From JASHPR01 sp963833885 (GTDB lineage: Bacteria; Actinomycetota; Actinomycetes; Streptosporangiales; Streptosporangiaceae): a DNA stretch of 64,000 nucleotides. Location of the stretch: assembly GCA_963833885.1 (NCBI GenBank), contig CAWHZU010000022.1, forward strand, positions 135,004-199,003, in the 5' to 3' direction. Below, one piece after another: positions 33,048-41,307 of the stretch (its first letter is position 1; every line of letters begins with the position of its first letter). The translations under genes and the position numbers were made by a program. The notes under the pieces were generated by a model. It saw nothing but the letters and a program-made list of their open reading frames with translations, was not told where the DNA came from and did not search any database.

Positions 33048-33468
33048 CCGCCCATGATGCACCAGCGCCCAGAAGCGGCCGTAAGCGCCGGGCCACGGCT
33101 CGGCGATGAGCTCCGCCGGCACCGCCCAGCGGCAGGCTGCCCGGGTACGGCATCGCCCGGCGGCGGACTCCCCCGGGCCGGCACCCGTCCCGCGGCGCCC
33201 CTGCCCACTTGTGGTCGCGGGGGGAGACAAAATTCCCCTAGTGTGATCCAAGTCATATTTGTGATTAGCGTGGTTCCTGCCTTGACGTGCTCGTTTGTGG
33301 TGCAGGTTAGTGATCCAGCAGCACCCCGCGTGCGCGACGGTCACCAGCCCCCAGTGATTCCGTCGCCCTGACCCGCACGGCGTCCGCACGCCGCTGGCCG
33401 CATTAGCCTGAGCCAGCGTTTCCGGGTGACAGCCGAGCGCAACGCAGCGCGCAACCAAAGGCACGGTC
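33048..33468. other. Intergenic region between two divergent genes
   Basis: The part near 33228-33310 is AT-richer than its surroundings (CCTAGTGTGATCC, CATATTTGTGATTAG) and probably carries the promoters. The motif TTCCCCTAG at 33232-33240 resembles one half of the CCCCTAGGGG palindromes at 21551. No gene or clear riboswitch is recognised. Confidence 0.3.
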
Positions 33469-34799
33469 GTGTCCCGCCCACCCGCCAGGCACCAGAAGCC
33501 GTTGCGGCAGTCGCCGGCCCGCCCCGATCCGTACGATGAGCCCCGGTACGACGATGGCCGTTACTACGCAGCCCCGTACGCCGAATCCCCGTACGCCGAA
33601 GCTCCGTACCGCGACGAAGTCCCATACAACGACAGCCGTTACAACGAGGCCTGGTATGACGACGGCTCGTTACGTGGAAGCCCCATACGCCGACCCCGTA
33701 TGACGAGGCCCGGTACGGCGACAGCCGTTACGACGAAGCCCCATTCGGCGACAGCCGTTACAACGAGGCCCGGTACAACGACGGCGCGTACGACGAGGCC
33801 CAGTACAACGACCGCCCGCACGACGAGGCCCGGCATGACGACGGCCCTTACGAGGAAGGCCCTTACCCCAACCGCCGGTACAGCCAGGGCACGGCCGACC
33901 GCCCCAGGCCGGCTGGTGGGCGCGGCGCGCACCGGCACGCCAGGCCGTCGAGGAAGCGACGCAAGCCCGTGAAGATCGCCGCCGCCATGGCCGGCTCGAC
34001 CCTGCTGGTGGCCGCGGCCGCGCCGGTGGCGGCGCACTGGTGGCACCGGCCAGCGACTCACCCCACCGCCCTGGACCAGGAAAACCCCGCGAGCACGCCG
34101 GGTGCGGCCCTCGGCGCAGGTCCCCGAACCCCCGGCCAGCCTGCCGCACCCGAAAACACCCTCGCCCAGTGGGCGCAAATCCCCATCGGCAAGCACGCCG
34201 TCGCCCAGGCCGGCGCGGCCAAGCGCGCCGCCAGGCACGCGGCAGCGCAGCCGTCACACTCGCCGCAGCCGCAGCCGAAGGCCACAGTGTCTGCCGCGTA
34301 CCAGAACCCGCTGCGCGCCGTCAGCGGCCTGGTGCTGGAACGCGTCGACATGGGGGTCGACTTCGGCGGGGCGGGCCCGGTGTACGCGCTCGGCGACGGG
34401 GTCATCACCAACGCCACGGGAGACTCGACCGGGTGGCCGGGCGGCGGCTGGATCACGTACCAGCTGACCGATGGCCCGGACGCCGGCCTGGTGGTCTACG
34501 TGGCCGAGGACGTGAAGCCGACGGTCGAGGTCGGCCAGAAGGTGACATCGTCGACCGTGATCGCGAATATGTTCAACGGAGGCGACGGCATCGAGACCGG
34601 CTGGGCCACCTCGGACAGCAGCACGGCGGAATCCCAGATGGCCGCGGCCGGCGGCATCGGCGGCAACGGCCCGTTCCCGACCATCGTCGGGCTCAGCTTC
34701 GAGGCGGTGCTGGAGAGCGTCGGCGTTCCGGCGGCGCCCAACGCCAATGAGCCGGGCAACGGGCTCCTCCCGGCGGGTTACCCGGCGGCGGCAAGCTAG
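33469..34799 (+). CDS. Tyr/Asp-repeat envelope protein with degenerate M23-like domain; two frameshifts near 33667 and 33694
   Basis: The N-terminus is a run of units such as YDEARYGDSRYDEAPFGDS (Tyr-x-Asp/Glu-x-Arg periodicity). The period is readable only by switching frame twice, at about 33667 (extra T) and in CCCC at 33694-33697. After a basic stretch (RPSRKRRKPVK) comes a transmembrane helix (IAAAMAGSTLLVAAAAPVAA), a Pro/Ala linker, and a domain RVDMGVDFGGAGPVYALGDGVIT...GGGWITYQL similar to M23 peptidases. The zinc His of HxxxD is Asp here, so it is probably non-catalytic. About 442 residues after correction; an intact frame for the C-terminal part starts at 33969. Confidence 0.7.
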
Positions 34800-37051
34800 C
34801 CGGGAACTGCGCGGGAGAACACGACCCCGGCGCGCTCCAGCCGCTCCACCTCGCCGGGGTCCAGACCGGCCTCGAGCAGGATGGCCCGGCTGTGCTCGCC
34901 CGGCCGCGGCGGCGGCCCGGGCGCCGGCCGGTCCAGGCCCGGCAGTTCGAGGCCGTGGCCCGGCCCGGCCACCGCGGCGCCACCGGACCCGTCCGGCTCG
35001 ATGACGGTGAGCAGGCCGTGCCGGATGAGCTGGAGGTCGCCCGCGAGCTCGCGCGCCTGACGGGCCTTGACGGCGGGGACCCCGACGCTGGCCGCGCGCC
35101 GGAGCACCTCGGCGACCGGCAGCCGGGCCACCACCTCGGCCAGGCCGTCCTTCGCCTGCTGCCCGGTTCCGGCGAGCCGCACCCACCCGTCCGCAGCCTG
35201 GAAGAGCCGGTCGAGCGGCCCGGGGCCGGAGAAGTCCCGGCCGCCGTCCGGCGTCGGCGGGCGCCCGGCAAAACGGACCAGATGCTCGGATTGCACCAGG
35301 CAGGACGCGGCGCACAGGGTGACGCTGACCTGCTGCCCGCGCCCCGTCCGCGCGCGGGCGGCCAGCGCAGCGCACGCGCCGAGCGCGGCCAGCCCGGCGG
35401 CGATCACGTCGTTGACCGGGACGGTAAGGAAGACCGGGCTGTCCGCCTCGTCCGGACCCGCCTGGGTGCGCATGATGCCGCTCATGGCCTGGATCACCGG
35501 GTCGAAGCCGGGCCGGTGGCGCAGCCGCCCGGCGTCGCCGAATGCGCTCACCGACACGCTGGTGATGCCGGGATTGACCTCAGCCAGCTGGTCGTGGGAG
35601 ATGCCGAGCCGCGCGGCCACCCCGGTGCGGTAGTTGTCCACGACCACGTCGGCGGAGTGGGCCAGCCTCAGGAACACATCCCGCCCGCCACGGGCCAGGT
35701 CCAGCATGAGGCTGCGCTTGCCGCGATTGAAGCCGGGAAAGCCAACACCGCCGCGGCCCGCGTGCGCGGTGCGGTACTCATCGCCGCCCGGCGGCCGCTC
35801 GATCTTCAGCACCTCGGCGCCGAGCTCGCCGAGCAGCGCACCGACGTACGGCCCGGCGATGATCGTGCCCAGGTCGAGCACGCGCACGCCGCCCAGGGGC
35901 AGCTCGGCGAGCCCGGCCGAACCCGCGCAGTCCCCGACGGGCCGGGGAGGCCAGCCGCGGGCGACGTCGGCGATGGCCTCCGGGCGCTCGGCCGCCGGCC
36001 GCCGCAGCGACGCCGGGGTCTCGGACAGCCCGACGAACACACCGGGCATGACCGCGCCGCCAAGTTCGGCGCGCAGCCCCAGCGCCCGCACCTGCTCGTG
36101 GTCCAGCCACTCGGCGGTCTCGCCCACGGGGGCGACCGGCACATCGGCCGCCTCCAGGAGCTTCACCCAGTCGGCCCGCGCCCGCTGCCGGAACAGCCTC
36201 TCCAGGAGCGCGGTGATCCACCCGATGTTCTCCGCGTCGCGCACCCGCGCCGGATCCCCGCCGACCCGCGGGTCGGCCAGCACGTCCCCCGCGCCCACCG
36301 CCCGCAGGCCGCGGTCGATGAACGCGGCCGAGAACGCGCCGAAGAACAGCCAGGCCCCGTCGCCGCAGCGGTAGCAACGGTAGTTCGGCAGCGCGCCGCC
36401 CGGGCCGCCGGGCCGCGGTACGTGCGGCTCGTCCCGCCGGACCTCGAAGCCGCCCGGCCAGACGAGCAGGCCGCCGTGCGCGCCGCCCACCACGGCCAGC
36501 CGCCCCGACCGGCGGCCGCGCCGCTGTCCCGCGACCAGCGCGGTTGCCACCGTGGCACCCCAGATGCCTTGCATGTACGCCGCGAGCGGGAACACGCAGT
36601 CGACCGGCACGTCCTCGTAAGAGGCCTGGCTCCAGGCGTGCCCGAGCCACGCATGCACCAGGCCGGCCGATTCCCGCTCGGTGCCCCACGGCGTCTCGCC
36701 CAGCAGGTACGGGGGCATCACGACCCAGATCGCGGCGCCCGGCACCCGGCCGCGCCACGGCGCTGGGCCCGCCAGCACGACGTCGGCGCCGGCCACGAGC
36801 CGGTCGAGCGCGCCGGCGTCGTCGTCCCGGGACGGGTCGAACCCGGCCCAGCGCTTGTTGCGGTCCCACACCCGCCGGCCAGGCCGCACCGGGCCGCCGG
36901 CCGACGGGCCGACCCTGACCACGTCCGCTCCGAGGTCACCCAGGAGCATGCCGGCAACCGGGCCGGCCAGACCGTCGGTCAGATCCAGAACGCGAACGCC
37001 GTCCAGTGCACCTGCCAGCGGCACAGCCGCGCTCCCTGGCTCAGCCCTCAC
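34796..37051 (-). CDS. Fused double CaiB/BaiF-type CoA-transferase
   Basis: 751 residues with two class III CoA-transferase domains in tandem (about 10-380 and 385-740). Each opens with the family signature: LDGVRVLDLTDGLAGPVAGMLLGDLGADVVRV and LGGVRVLDLGTIIAGPYVGALLGELGAEVLKIE. The second keeps the catalytic-Asp context RPGFDPVIQAMSGIM; the first has ESAGLVHAWLGHAW there, so it is probably inactive. Class III enzymes form interlocked dimers, so the fusion may mimic an asymmetric dimer. The GTG start overlaps the aminotransferase stop. Expected reaction: CoA transfer between carboxylic acids in a catabolic pathway. Confidence 0.85.
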   Translation of the reverse strand: MRAEPGSAAVPLAGALDGVRVLDLTDGLAGPVAGMLLGDLGADVVRVGPSAGGPVRPGRRVWDRNKRWAGFDPSRDDDAGALDRLVAGADVVLAGPAPWRGRVPGAAIWVVMPPYLLGETPWGTERESAGLVHAWLGHAWSQASYEDVPVDCVFPLAAYMQGIWGATVATALVAGQRRGRRSGRLAVVGGAHGGLLVWPGGFEVRRDEPHVPRPGGPGGALPNYRCYRCGDGAWLFFGAFSAAFIDRGLRAVGAGDVLADPRVGGDPARVRDAENIGWITALLERLFRQRARADWVKLLEAADVPVAPVGETAEWLDHEQVRALGLRAELGGAVMPGVFVGLSETPASLRRPAAERPEAIADVARGWPPRPVGDCAGSAGLAELPLGGVRVLDLGTIIAGPYVGALLGELGAEVLKIERPPGGDEYRTAHAGRGGVGFPGFNRGKRSLMLDLARGGRDVFLRLAHSADVVVDNYRTGVAARLGISHDQLAEVNPGITSVSVSAFGDAGRLRHRPGFDPVIQAMSGIMRTQAGPDEADSPVFLTVPVNDVIAAGLAALGACAALAARARTGRGQQVSVTLCAASCLVQSEHLVRFAGRPPTPDGGRDFSGPGPLDRLFQAADGWVRLAGTGQQAKDGLAEVVARLPVAEVLRRAASVGVPAVKARQARELAGDLQLIRHGLLTVIEPDGSGGAAVAGPGHGLELPGLDRPAPGPPPRPGEHSRAILLEAGLDPGEVERLERAGVVFSRAVPG

Positions 37052-38300
37052 CAAACCGGTCGCGCACCGCCTGGAAGCCCGCCCACGTGGCGTCGAGGCC
37101 GCGCTCGATGTCGCGGTCGGTGTGGGCCGCGGAAAGGAACCAGTTGTGCCGTGGGTGGATGATCACGCCGTGTTCCGCCGCGGTGCCGCAGAACGTCTTG
37201 CCCTTGGCCAGGTCGGCGTCGTCGGGGAACCTGAGGTTCGGCATGGCGGGCGGCCCGGTCATGCTGATCCGCACGCCGGCCTCGGCCGCCTGGCGCTCGA
37301 TGCCCTCCTGGAGCATGGTGCCGGTGCGCTGCATGGCCGCCACGGCGCCCTCCTCGCGGATGCCGGTGATTGTGGCCACAGCGGCCGCCATCGGCACGGC
37401 CTGGAACCAGAACGACCCGGTGACGAAGATGCGCGAGGCCGCGTCGCTGAACGGCGCCGACCCGAGGATCGCCGCGATCGGGTACCCGTTCCCGATGGCC
37501 TTGCTCCACGCGCTCAGGTCCGGCGCCACGCCGAGCGGCTCCCAGCTGCCGCCGTCGTTCAGCCGGAACCCGGCCCTGACCTCGTCCAGGACCAGCGCCG
37601 CGCCGGTCCGGTCGCACAGCGCCCGCAGCTCCCGGGCGAACTGCGGATCGACCAGCTCCTCGTCGAAGCCCGCGTCGTGCCGGAACGGCGACACGATGAT
37701 CGCGGCCGGCTCTCCCCCGGCTTCCTCGAGGGCGCGGTGCACGCTCGCGATGTCGTTGAACGTGTAGTAGGCCAGGTTGGCCCGGTCCTCGGGGGTCACG
37801 CCGTCCATCCGGATCGTGCACCACGGCGCGGAGCCGTGGTAAGCGCCCGCGGCCGCGAGCACCTTGGCACGGCCGGTCGCAGCCCGCGCGATCGTCACGC
37901 ACGTCGTGGTGGCGTCGGTCCCGTTCTTGGCGAACATGGCCCAGTCGGCGTGCGCCACGCGGTCGACGAGCAGTTCGGCGGTCTCGACCATGGCGGCGGC
38001 GGGCCCGGCCTGGGTGTCGCCGTCCGCGCGCTGGGCCGCGGCCGCGGCCTCCACCTTGGGGTGCTTGTGGCCGAGGATGATCGGGCCGAAGCTGCACATG
38101 AAGTCGACGTACTCATTGCCGTCAACGTCCCAGACGTGCGAGCCCTCGGACCGCTGGTAGAACTGCGGGTACTCCGGGGGCAGGGCGTTGGCGCTCATGT
38201 GCCCGTACATGCCGCCGGGGATGACGGTCTCGGCGCGCTGCCGCAGCCGCGCGTCGTTGGACCGGCTCCGGGTCGAGGTCCGGTTGATGGTCTCGGTCAT
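37041..38300 (-). CDS. Class III aminotransferase, glutamate-1-semialdehyde aminotransferase-like
   Basis: 419 residues. PGGMYGHMSANALPPEYPQFYQRSEGSHVWDVDGNEYVDFMCSFGPIILGH is the characteristic N-terminus. GTDATTTCVTIARAATGRAKVL and GAYHGS follow, then LVLDEVRAGFRL (Asp for the pyridine nitrogen) and WSKAIGNGYPIAAILG (Schiff-base Lys). The context is not tetrapyrrole biosynthesis: it overlaps the transketolase-like gene by 4 bases and the CoA-transferase by 11. It is therefore likely a catabolic omega- or beta-aminotransferase or amino mutase. The substrate is not identifiable. Confidence 0.88.
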   Translation of the reverse strand: MTETINRTSTRSRSNDARLRQRAETVIPGGMYGHMSANALPPEYPQFYQRSEGSHVWDVDGNEYVDFMCSFGPIILGHKHPKVEAAAAAQRADGDTQAGPAAAMVETAELLVDRVAHADWAMFAKNGTDATTTCVTIARAATGRAKVLAAAGAYHGSAPWCTIRMDGVTPEDRANLAYYTFNDIASVHRALEEAGGEPAAIIVSPFRHDAGFDEELVDPQFARELRALCDRTGAALVLDEVRAGFRLNDGGSWEPLGVAPDLSAWSKAIGNGYPIAAILGSAPFSDAASRIFVTGSFWFQAVPMAAAVATITGIREEGAVAAMQRTGTMLQEGIERQAAEAGVRISMTGPPAMPNLRFPDDADLAKGKTFCGTAAEHGVIIHPRHNWFLSAAHTDRDIERGLDATWAGFQAVRDRFGEG

Positions 38301-39382
38301 GTTGGCCTCCCAAAGCCCGCCAGCAGCTGCCGTGCTGCCGATTCGATCCCTGCGGCATCAAGCTGATAGTGCGCGTACAGCACGGCCGGCGGCCCCAGGA
38401 CGACGTGCACGCCGGGCACTCCGAGCCGGCGGAACCTCGCCGCCACGCCCGCGTCGGCCAGTGTCTCGGCCACCGCGGACCCGAGCCCGCCGACGACGTT
38501 GTGCTCCTCGACGGTGAGCACGGCGCCGGCCTGCTGCGCGGCGGCCAGGATCTCGCCGGTGTCCAGCGGGTGAATCGTGTGCATGTCGATGACCCGCACG
38601 CCGATCCCGGTCGCGGCCAGCCGCTCGGCCGCGGCCAGGCTCGGGTGAACCTCAGAGCCGGTGGTGATGATCGCCAGATCGGTGCCCTCGCGCAGCCTCG
38701 TCGCCAGCCCGATCTGGAAGTCCGCTGGCGGCTCGGCGTACACCTGCGGATCGCGGCCGCGTCCCATCCGGATGTACATCGGGCCGGGATGGCTTAGCGA
38801 GGCGCGCAGAATCGCCCGCAGCTGGTTGGCGTCGGCGGCGCAGACGACGGTGAGCTCGGCGATCGTCCGCATGATCCCGAGGTCCTCGAGGGAGTGGTGG
38901 CTGGTGCCGTAGAACCCGAGGCTCATCCCGGCGTGGTGGCCGAGGATCCGCACCGGCATGCCGGTATAAGCACAGTCGGTACGGATCTGCTCGCAGGCCA
39001 GCAGCGCGGCGTACGCGGCGAACGTGGCGGCGTACGGGATCAGGCCCGTTGAGGCCATGCCCGCGGCGATCGAGATCATGTTCTGCTCAGCGACGCCTAC
39101 GTTGAAGAAGCGGTCAGGGTGACGGATGCCGAAGTCGATGGTCCGGTTGGCATGCGCCAGGTCGGCGGTGAGCACAACGATGCGGTCATCGGTGTCGGCG
39201 AGGTCGGCCAGCTCGGCGCCGGCCACGAACGCGGGCACCGAGGTAAGCGCGATGCCCTTGCCCGACTTCGGGTCCTTGAGGGCCTGGGCCTCGTCGGTGC
39301 CGCGGAACAGGCCGCTCAGGCTCTGCTCGAGCGTGGGCTCCGAAGCCTCGGGCTTGGCGGCGCGTACGGAGTGGTCAGGCAT
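38297..39382 (-). CDS. Transketolase-like C-terminal subunit
   Basis: 361 residues covering the pyrimidine-binding and C-terminal domains of transketolase: FNVGVAEQNMISIAAGMASTGLIPYAATFAAYAA contains the Glu that activates thiamine diphosphate, and DLAIITTGSEVHPSLAAAERLAATGIGVRVIDMHTIHPLD is the C-terminal domain. Preceded by an extra acidic N-terminus of about 40 residues. It overlaps both neighbours. With the 39375 gene it reconstitutes one enzyme, as in other split transketolases found in sugar and sulfosugar catabolism. The donor and acceptor are unknown. Confidence 0.9.
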   Translation of the reverse strand: MPDHSVRAAKPEASEPTLEQSLSGLFRGTDEAQALKDPKSGKGIALTSVPAFVAGAELADLADTDDRIVVLTADLAHANRTIDFGIRHPDRFFNVGVAEQNMISIAAGMASTGLIPYAATFAAYAALLACEQIRTDCAYTGMPVRILGHHAGMSLGFYGTSHHSLEDLGIMRTIAELTVVCAADANQLRAILRASLSHPGPMYIRMGRGRDPQVYAEPPADFQIGLATRLREGTDLAIITTGSEVHPSLAAAERLAATGIGVRVIDMHTIHPLDTGEILAAAQQAGAVLTVEEHNVVGGLGSAVAETLADAGVAARFRRLGVPGVHVVLGPPAVLYAHYQLDAAGIESAARQLLAGFGRPT

Positions 39383-40277
39383 CGTGGCCGCCCGCGGTCA
39401 GCGGCTGCAGGCCCGCCCGGATTTCCGCGATGACCTCGTCGTAGTCGGCGCCGGCCAGCCGCCCGACGTGCCAGCCGACGTCGCCCTCCATGCGCCGCAC
39501 TCCCCGGCCCTTGACCGTGTCCGCGATGATGACCTGCGGCCGGCCACGCCCGGGCGGCTCCAGCCGGTCGTAGGCGTCCAGGATCGCGTCCAGGTCGTGG
39601 CCGTCGATCCGCTGGACGTCCCACCGGAAGCTGGCGAACTTGTCGGCGAGCGGCTCGATGCCCATGATTTCCTCGGTCGGCCCGTCGATGGACAGGCCGT
39701 TGCGGTCCACGATGCACACCAGCGACCCGAGCCCGAACTGGCCGGCGGACATCGCGGCCTCCCACATCTGGCCCTCGCCGAGCTCGCCGTCGCCGGCAAC
39801 GCAGAAGACCCGGTAGCCCAGGCCGTGGATCCGGCTGGCCAGCGCCATGCCGGTGCTGACCGACAGCCCGTGACCCAGCGAGCCGGAGCTGAAGTCGACG
39901 CCCGCGATCTTGCGCATGTCGGGGTGGTCACCGAACGCGCTGCCCAGCCTCGTGTAGTCGTCCAGCAGGCGGTGGTCGAAGAACCCGACGTCGGCGAGGA
40001 CCGGGTAGAGGCCGATCGCGGCGTGGCCCTTGCTGAGCACGAGCCGGTCGCGCTCCGGCCAGCCAGGCTCGTCCGGCCGGTAGCGCAGCTCGGCGTAGTA
40101 GAGCGAGGCGATCAGCTCGGCCGCGGAGAACGTGCCGGTGTAGTGGCCTGCCCCGGGGATCTCGGCCAGCCGGACGGTCTCCAGCCGGATGAACTTGGCC
40201 CGGTCGGCCAGCCGCGCGACGAGCTCGGTCCGCTCGTTGGTTCCCCGCGCCGGGTAGGTCCGTGTCTCGCCGCGCAC
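39375..40277 (-). CDS. Transketolase-like N-terminal subunit
   Basis: 300 residues with the thiamine diphosphate-binding motif GDGELGEGQMWEAAMSAGQFGLGSLVCIVDRNG, plus LSKGHAAIGLYPVLADVGFF and SSGSLGHGLSVSTGMALASR, all classical for transketolase domain 1. It has a GTG start (an ATG nearby is out of frame) and overlaps the C-terminal subunit gene by 8 bases. It is the first gene of the minus-strand operon that runs through aminotransferase and CoA-transferase. It diverges from a TetR gene 117 bases away. Confidence 0.9.
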   Translation of the reverse strand: MRGETRTYPARGTNERTELVARLADRAKFIRLETVRLAEIPGAGHYTGTFSAAELIASLYYAELRYRPDEPGWPERDRLVLSKGHAAIGLYPVLADVGFFDHRLLDDYTRLGSAFGDHPDMRKIAGVDFSSGSLGHGLSVSTGMALASRIHGLGYRVFCVAGDGELGEGQMWEAAMSAGQFGLGSLVCIVDRNGLSIDGPTEEIMGIEPLADKFASFRWDVQRIDGHDLDAILDAYDRLEPPGRGRPQVIIADTVKGRGVRRMEGDVGWHVGRLAGADYDEVIAEIRAGLQPLTAGGHDA

Positions 40278-40394
40278 CCATCACTCCCGACGTACCATCG
40301 TGGACGGTCCCATACCGTGTTTGATACCGGACGTCCGTACTGGAACCTGGCCAGAGTACCAAGGAGCGCCCGGCACGACCAAGCAGGAGCTGGA
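40278..40394. promoter_or_regulatory. Divergent regulatory region with inverted repeats
   Basis: The 117-base gap between the transketolase and TetR genes contains ACGGT-CCCAT-ACCGT (40304-40318) and the perfect palindrome CGGACGTCCG (40328-40337). Both are candidate TetR operators able to control the two divergent transcripts. No clear sigma-70 hexamer pair could be fixed. Confidence 0.45.
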
Positions 40395-41015
40395 GTGCCA
40401 AAGATAGTTGATCATGATCTGCGCAAGCAGGAGTTGGTGGCCGCGACTTGGCGGGTGATCGCGCGTACCGGCATCATCGGCGTCACCACGCGCGAGATCG
40501 CGCGCGAGGCGGGCGTGTCAACCGGCGTGCTCGCGCACTATTTCGATAATAAGGAGGAACTGCTGGCCGCCGCGCTGCAGCAGTCGCACCAGCAGGTCTA
40601 CGAGCGAGTGCGGGAGCGCACCCAGGGCCTGCTCGGCGTGGACGCGCTGCGGGTGGTGATGCTGGAGGCGCTGCCCCTGGACGCGCAGCGCTTCCTTGAG
40701 GCGCAGATCGAGATCAACTTCCAGTCCCTGGCCCTAGGCGACGACACGCTGCGCGAGCTGCAGCACGTGGAGTTCGAGCGGTTCTGGGACCTGCTGCACT
40801 ACCGGGTCAGGGAGGCGCAGAAGCTCGGCCAGCTCTGGCCGGACCTTGACGCCGACGACGTGACCCACCAGCTCATGGTGCTGGTCGAGGGGCTGTCGCT
40901 GGAGGCGGTGCTGTACCCGAGCCGGGCCACGCCCGAGCGGCAGACCAAGACGCTGGAGAGCTTCCTGGCCCGGGTCAGCGCGCCGCTGCCCGTCGCCCCG
41001 GCCACGTCATTGTGA
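40395..41015 (+). CDS. TetR family regulator, BetI-like
   Basis: 206 residues. VPKIVDHDLRKQELVAATWRVIARTGIIGVTTREIAREAGVSTGVLAHYFDNKEELLAAAL is a full TetR DNA-binding domain, with the start and spacing characteristic of BetI-like proteins. The C-terminal ligand domain shows VEFERFWDLLHYRVREAQKLGQLWPDLDADDVTHQLMVLVEGLSLEAVL. BetI senses choline; amine sensing here is only an analogy. It is divergent from the transketolase operon and points toward the SDR operon, so it probably regulates the island. Confidence 0.9.
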   Translation: MPKIVDHDLRKQELVAATWRVIARTGIIGVTTREIAREAGVSTGVLAHYFDNKEELLAAALQQSHQQVYERVRERTQGLLGVDALRVVMLEALPLDAQRFLEAQIEINFQSLALGDDTLRELQHVEFERFWDLLHYRVREAQKLGQLWPDLDADDVTHQLMVLVEGLSLEAVLYPSRATPERQTKTLESFLARVSAPLPVAPATSL

Positions 41016-41053
41016 GGCCTCCCCGTCGCCCCCCGGCCACGTCAGCCTGAGGC
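40989..41053. repeat. Imperfect 30-32 bp direct repeat across the TetR stop codon
   Basis: CCCGTCGCCCCGGCCACGTC at the gene end, through TGAGGC (40989-41018), is repeated at 41022-41053 with a 2-base insertion and a few changes. The stop codon region is therefore duplicated downstream. Confidence 0.65.
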
Positions 41054-41148
41054 GAGCCCGGCCAGGCCGTCGGCGTCACGTTAAGGCCCGTCATCCCGCT
41101 GCTCGGAGGGATGTTTTTTAAGTCGGCCGCATGATATAAAACCTGCCA

Positions 41149-41185
41149 CAGGGCTATTGACAGCCCTTACGGCCGCTGCCTACCA
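41149..41185 (+). promoter_or_regulatory. Consensus promoter with operator-like repeat for the SDR operon
   Basis: TTGACA (41156-41161), an 18-base spacer and TACCAT (41180-41185) form a strong housekeeping promoter. AGGGCT (41149-41154) and AGCCCT (41161-41166) make an inverted repeat straddling the -35. The start codon at 41308 is about 115 bases downstream of the predicted start point. Confidence 0.65.
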
Positions 41186-41307
41186 TGAGGCAAATTTAGC
41201 GAATCTTACTATCTTTTTGCGCTTTAACCCCGGCCGGCTGGCCCGGGTCGGCAGCCCGGCTGCCGCTGCGCGGGCATGGGTCAGTTCGAGTCCGGGAGGG
41301 CGCAGCA

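Noticed and set aside
34892..37162. 756-codon plus-strand frame opposite the CoA-transferase
   Set aside because: Antisense shadow of a clear double-domain enzyme; no membrane or domain logic.
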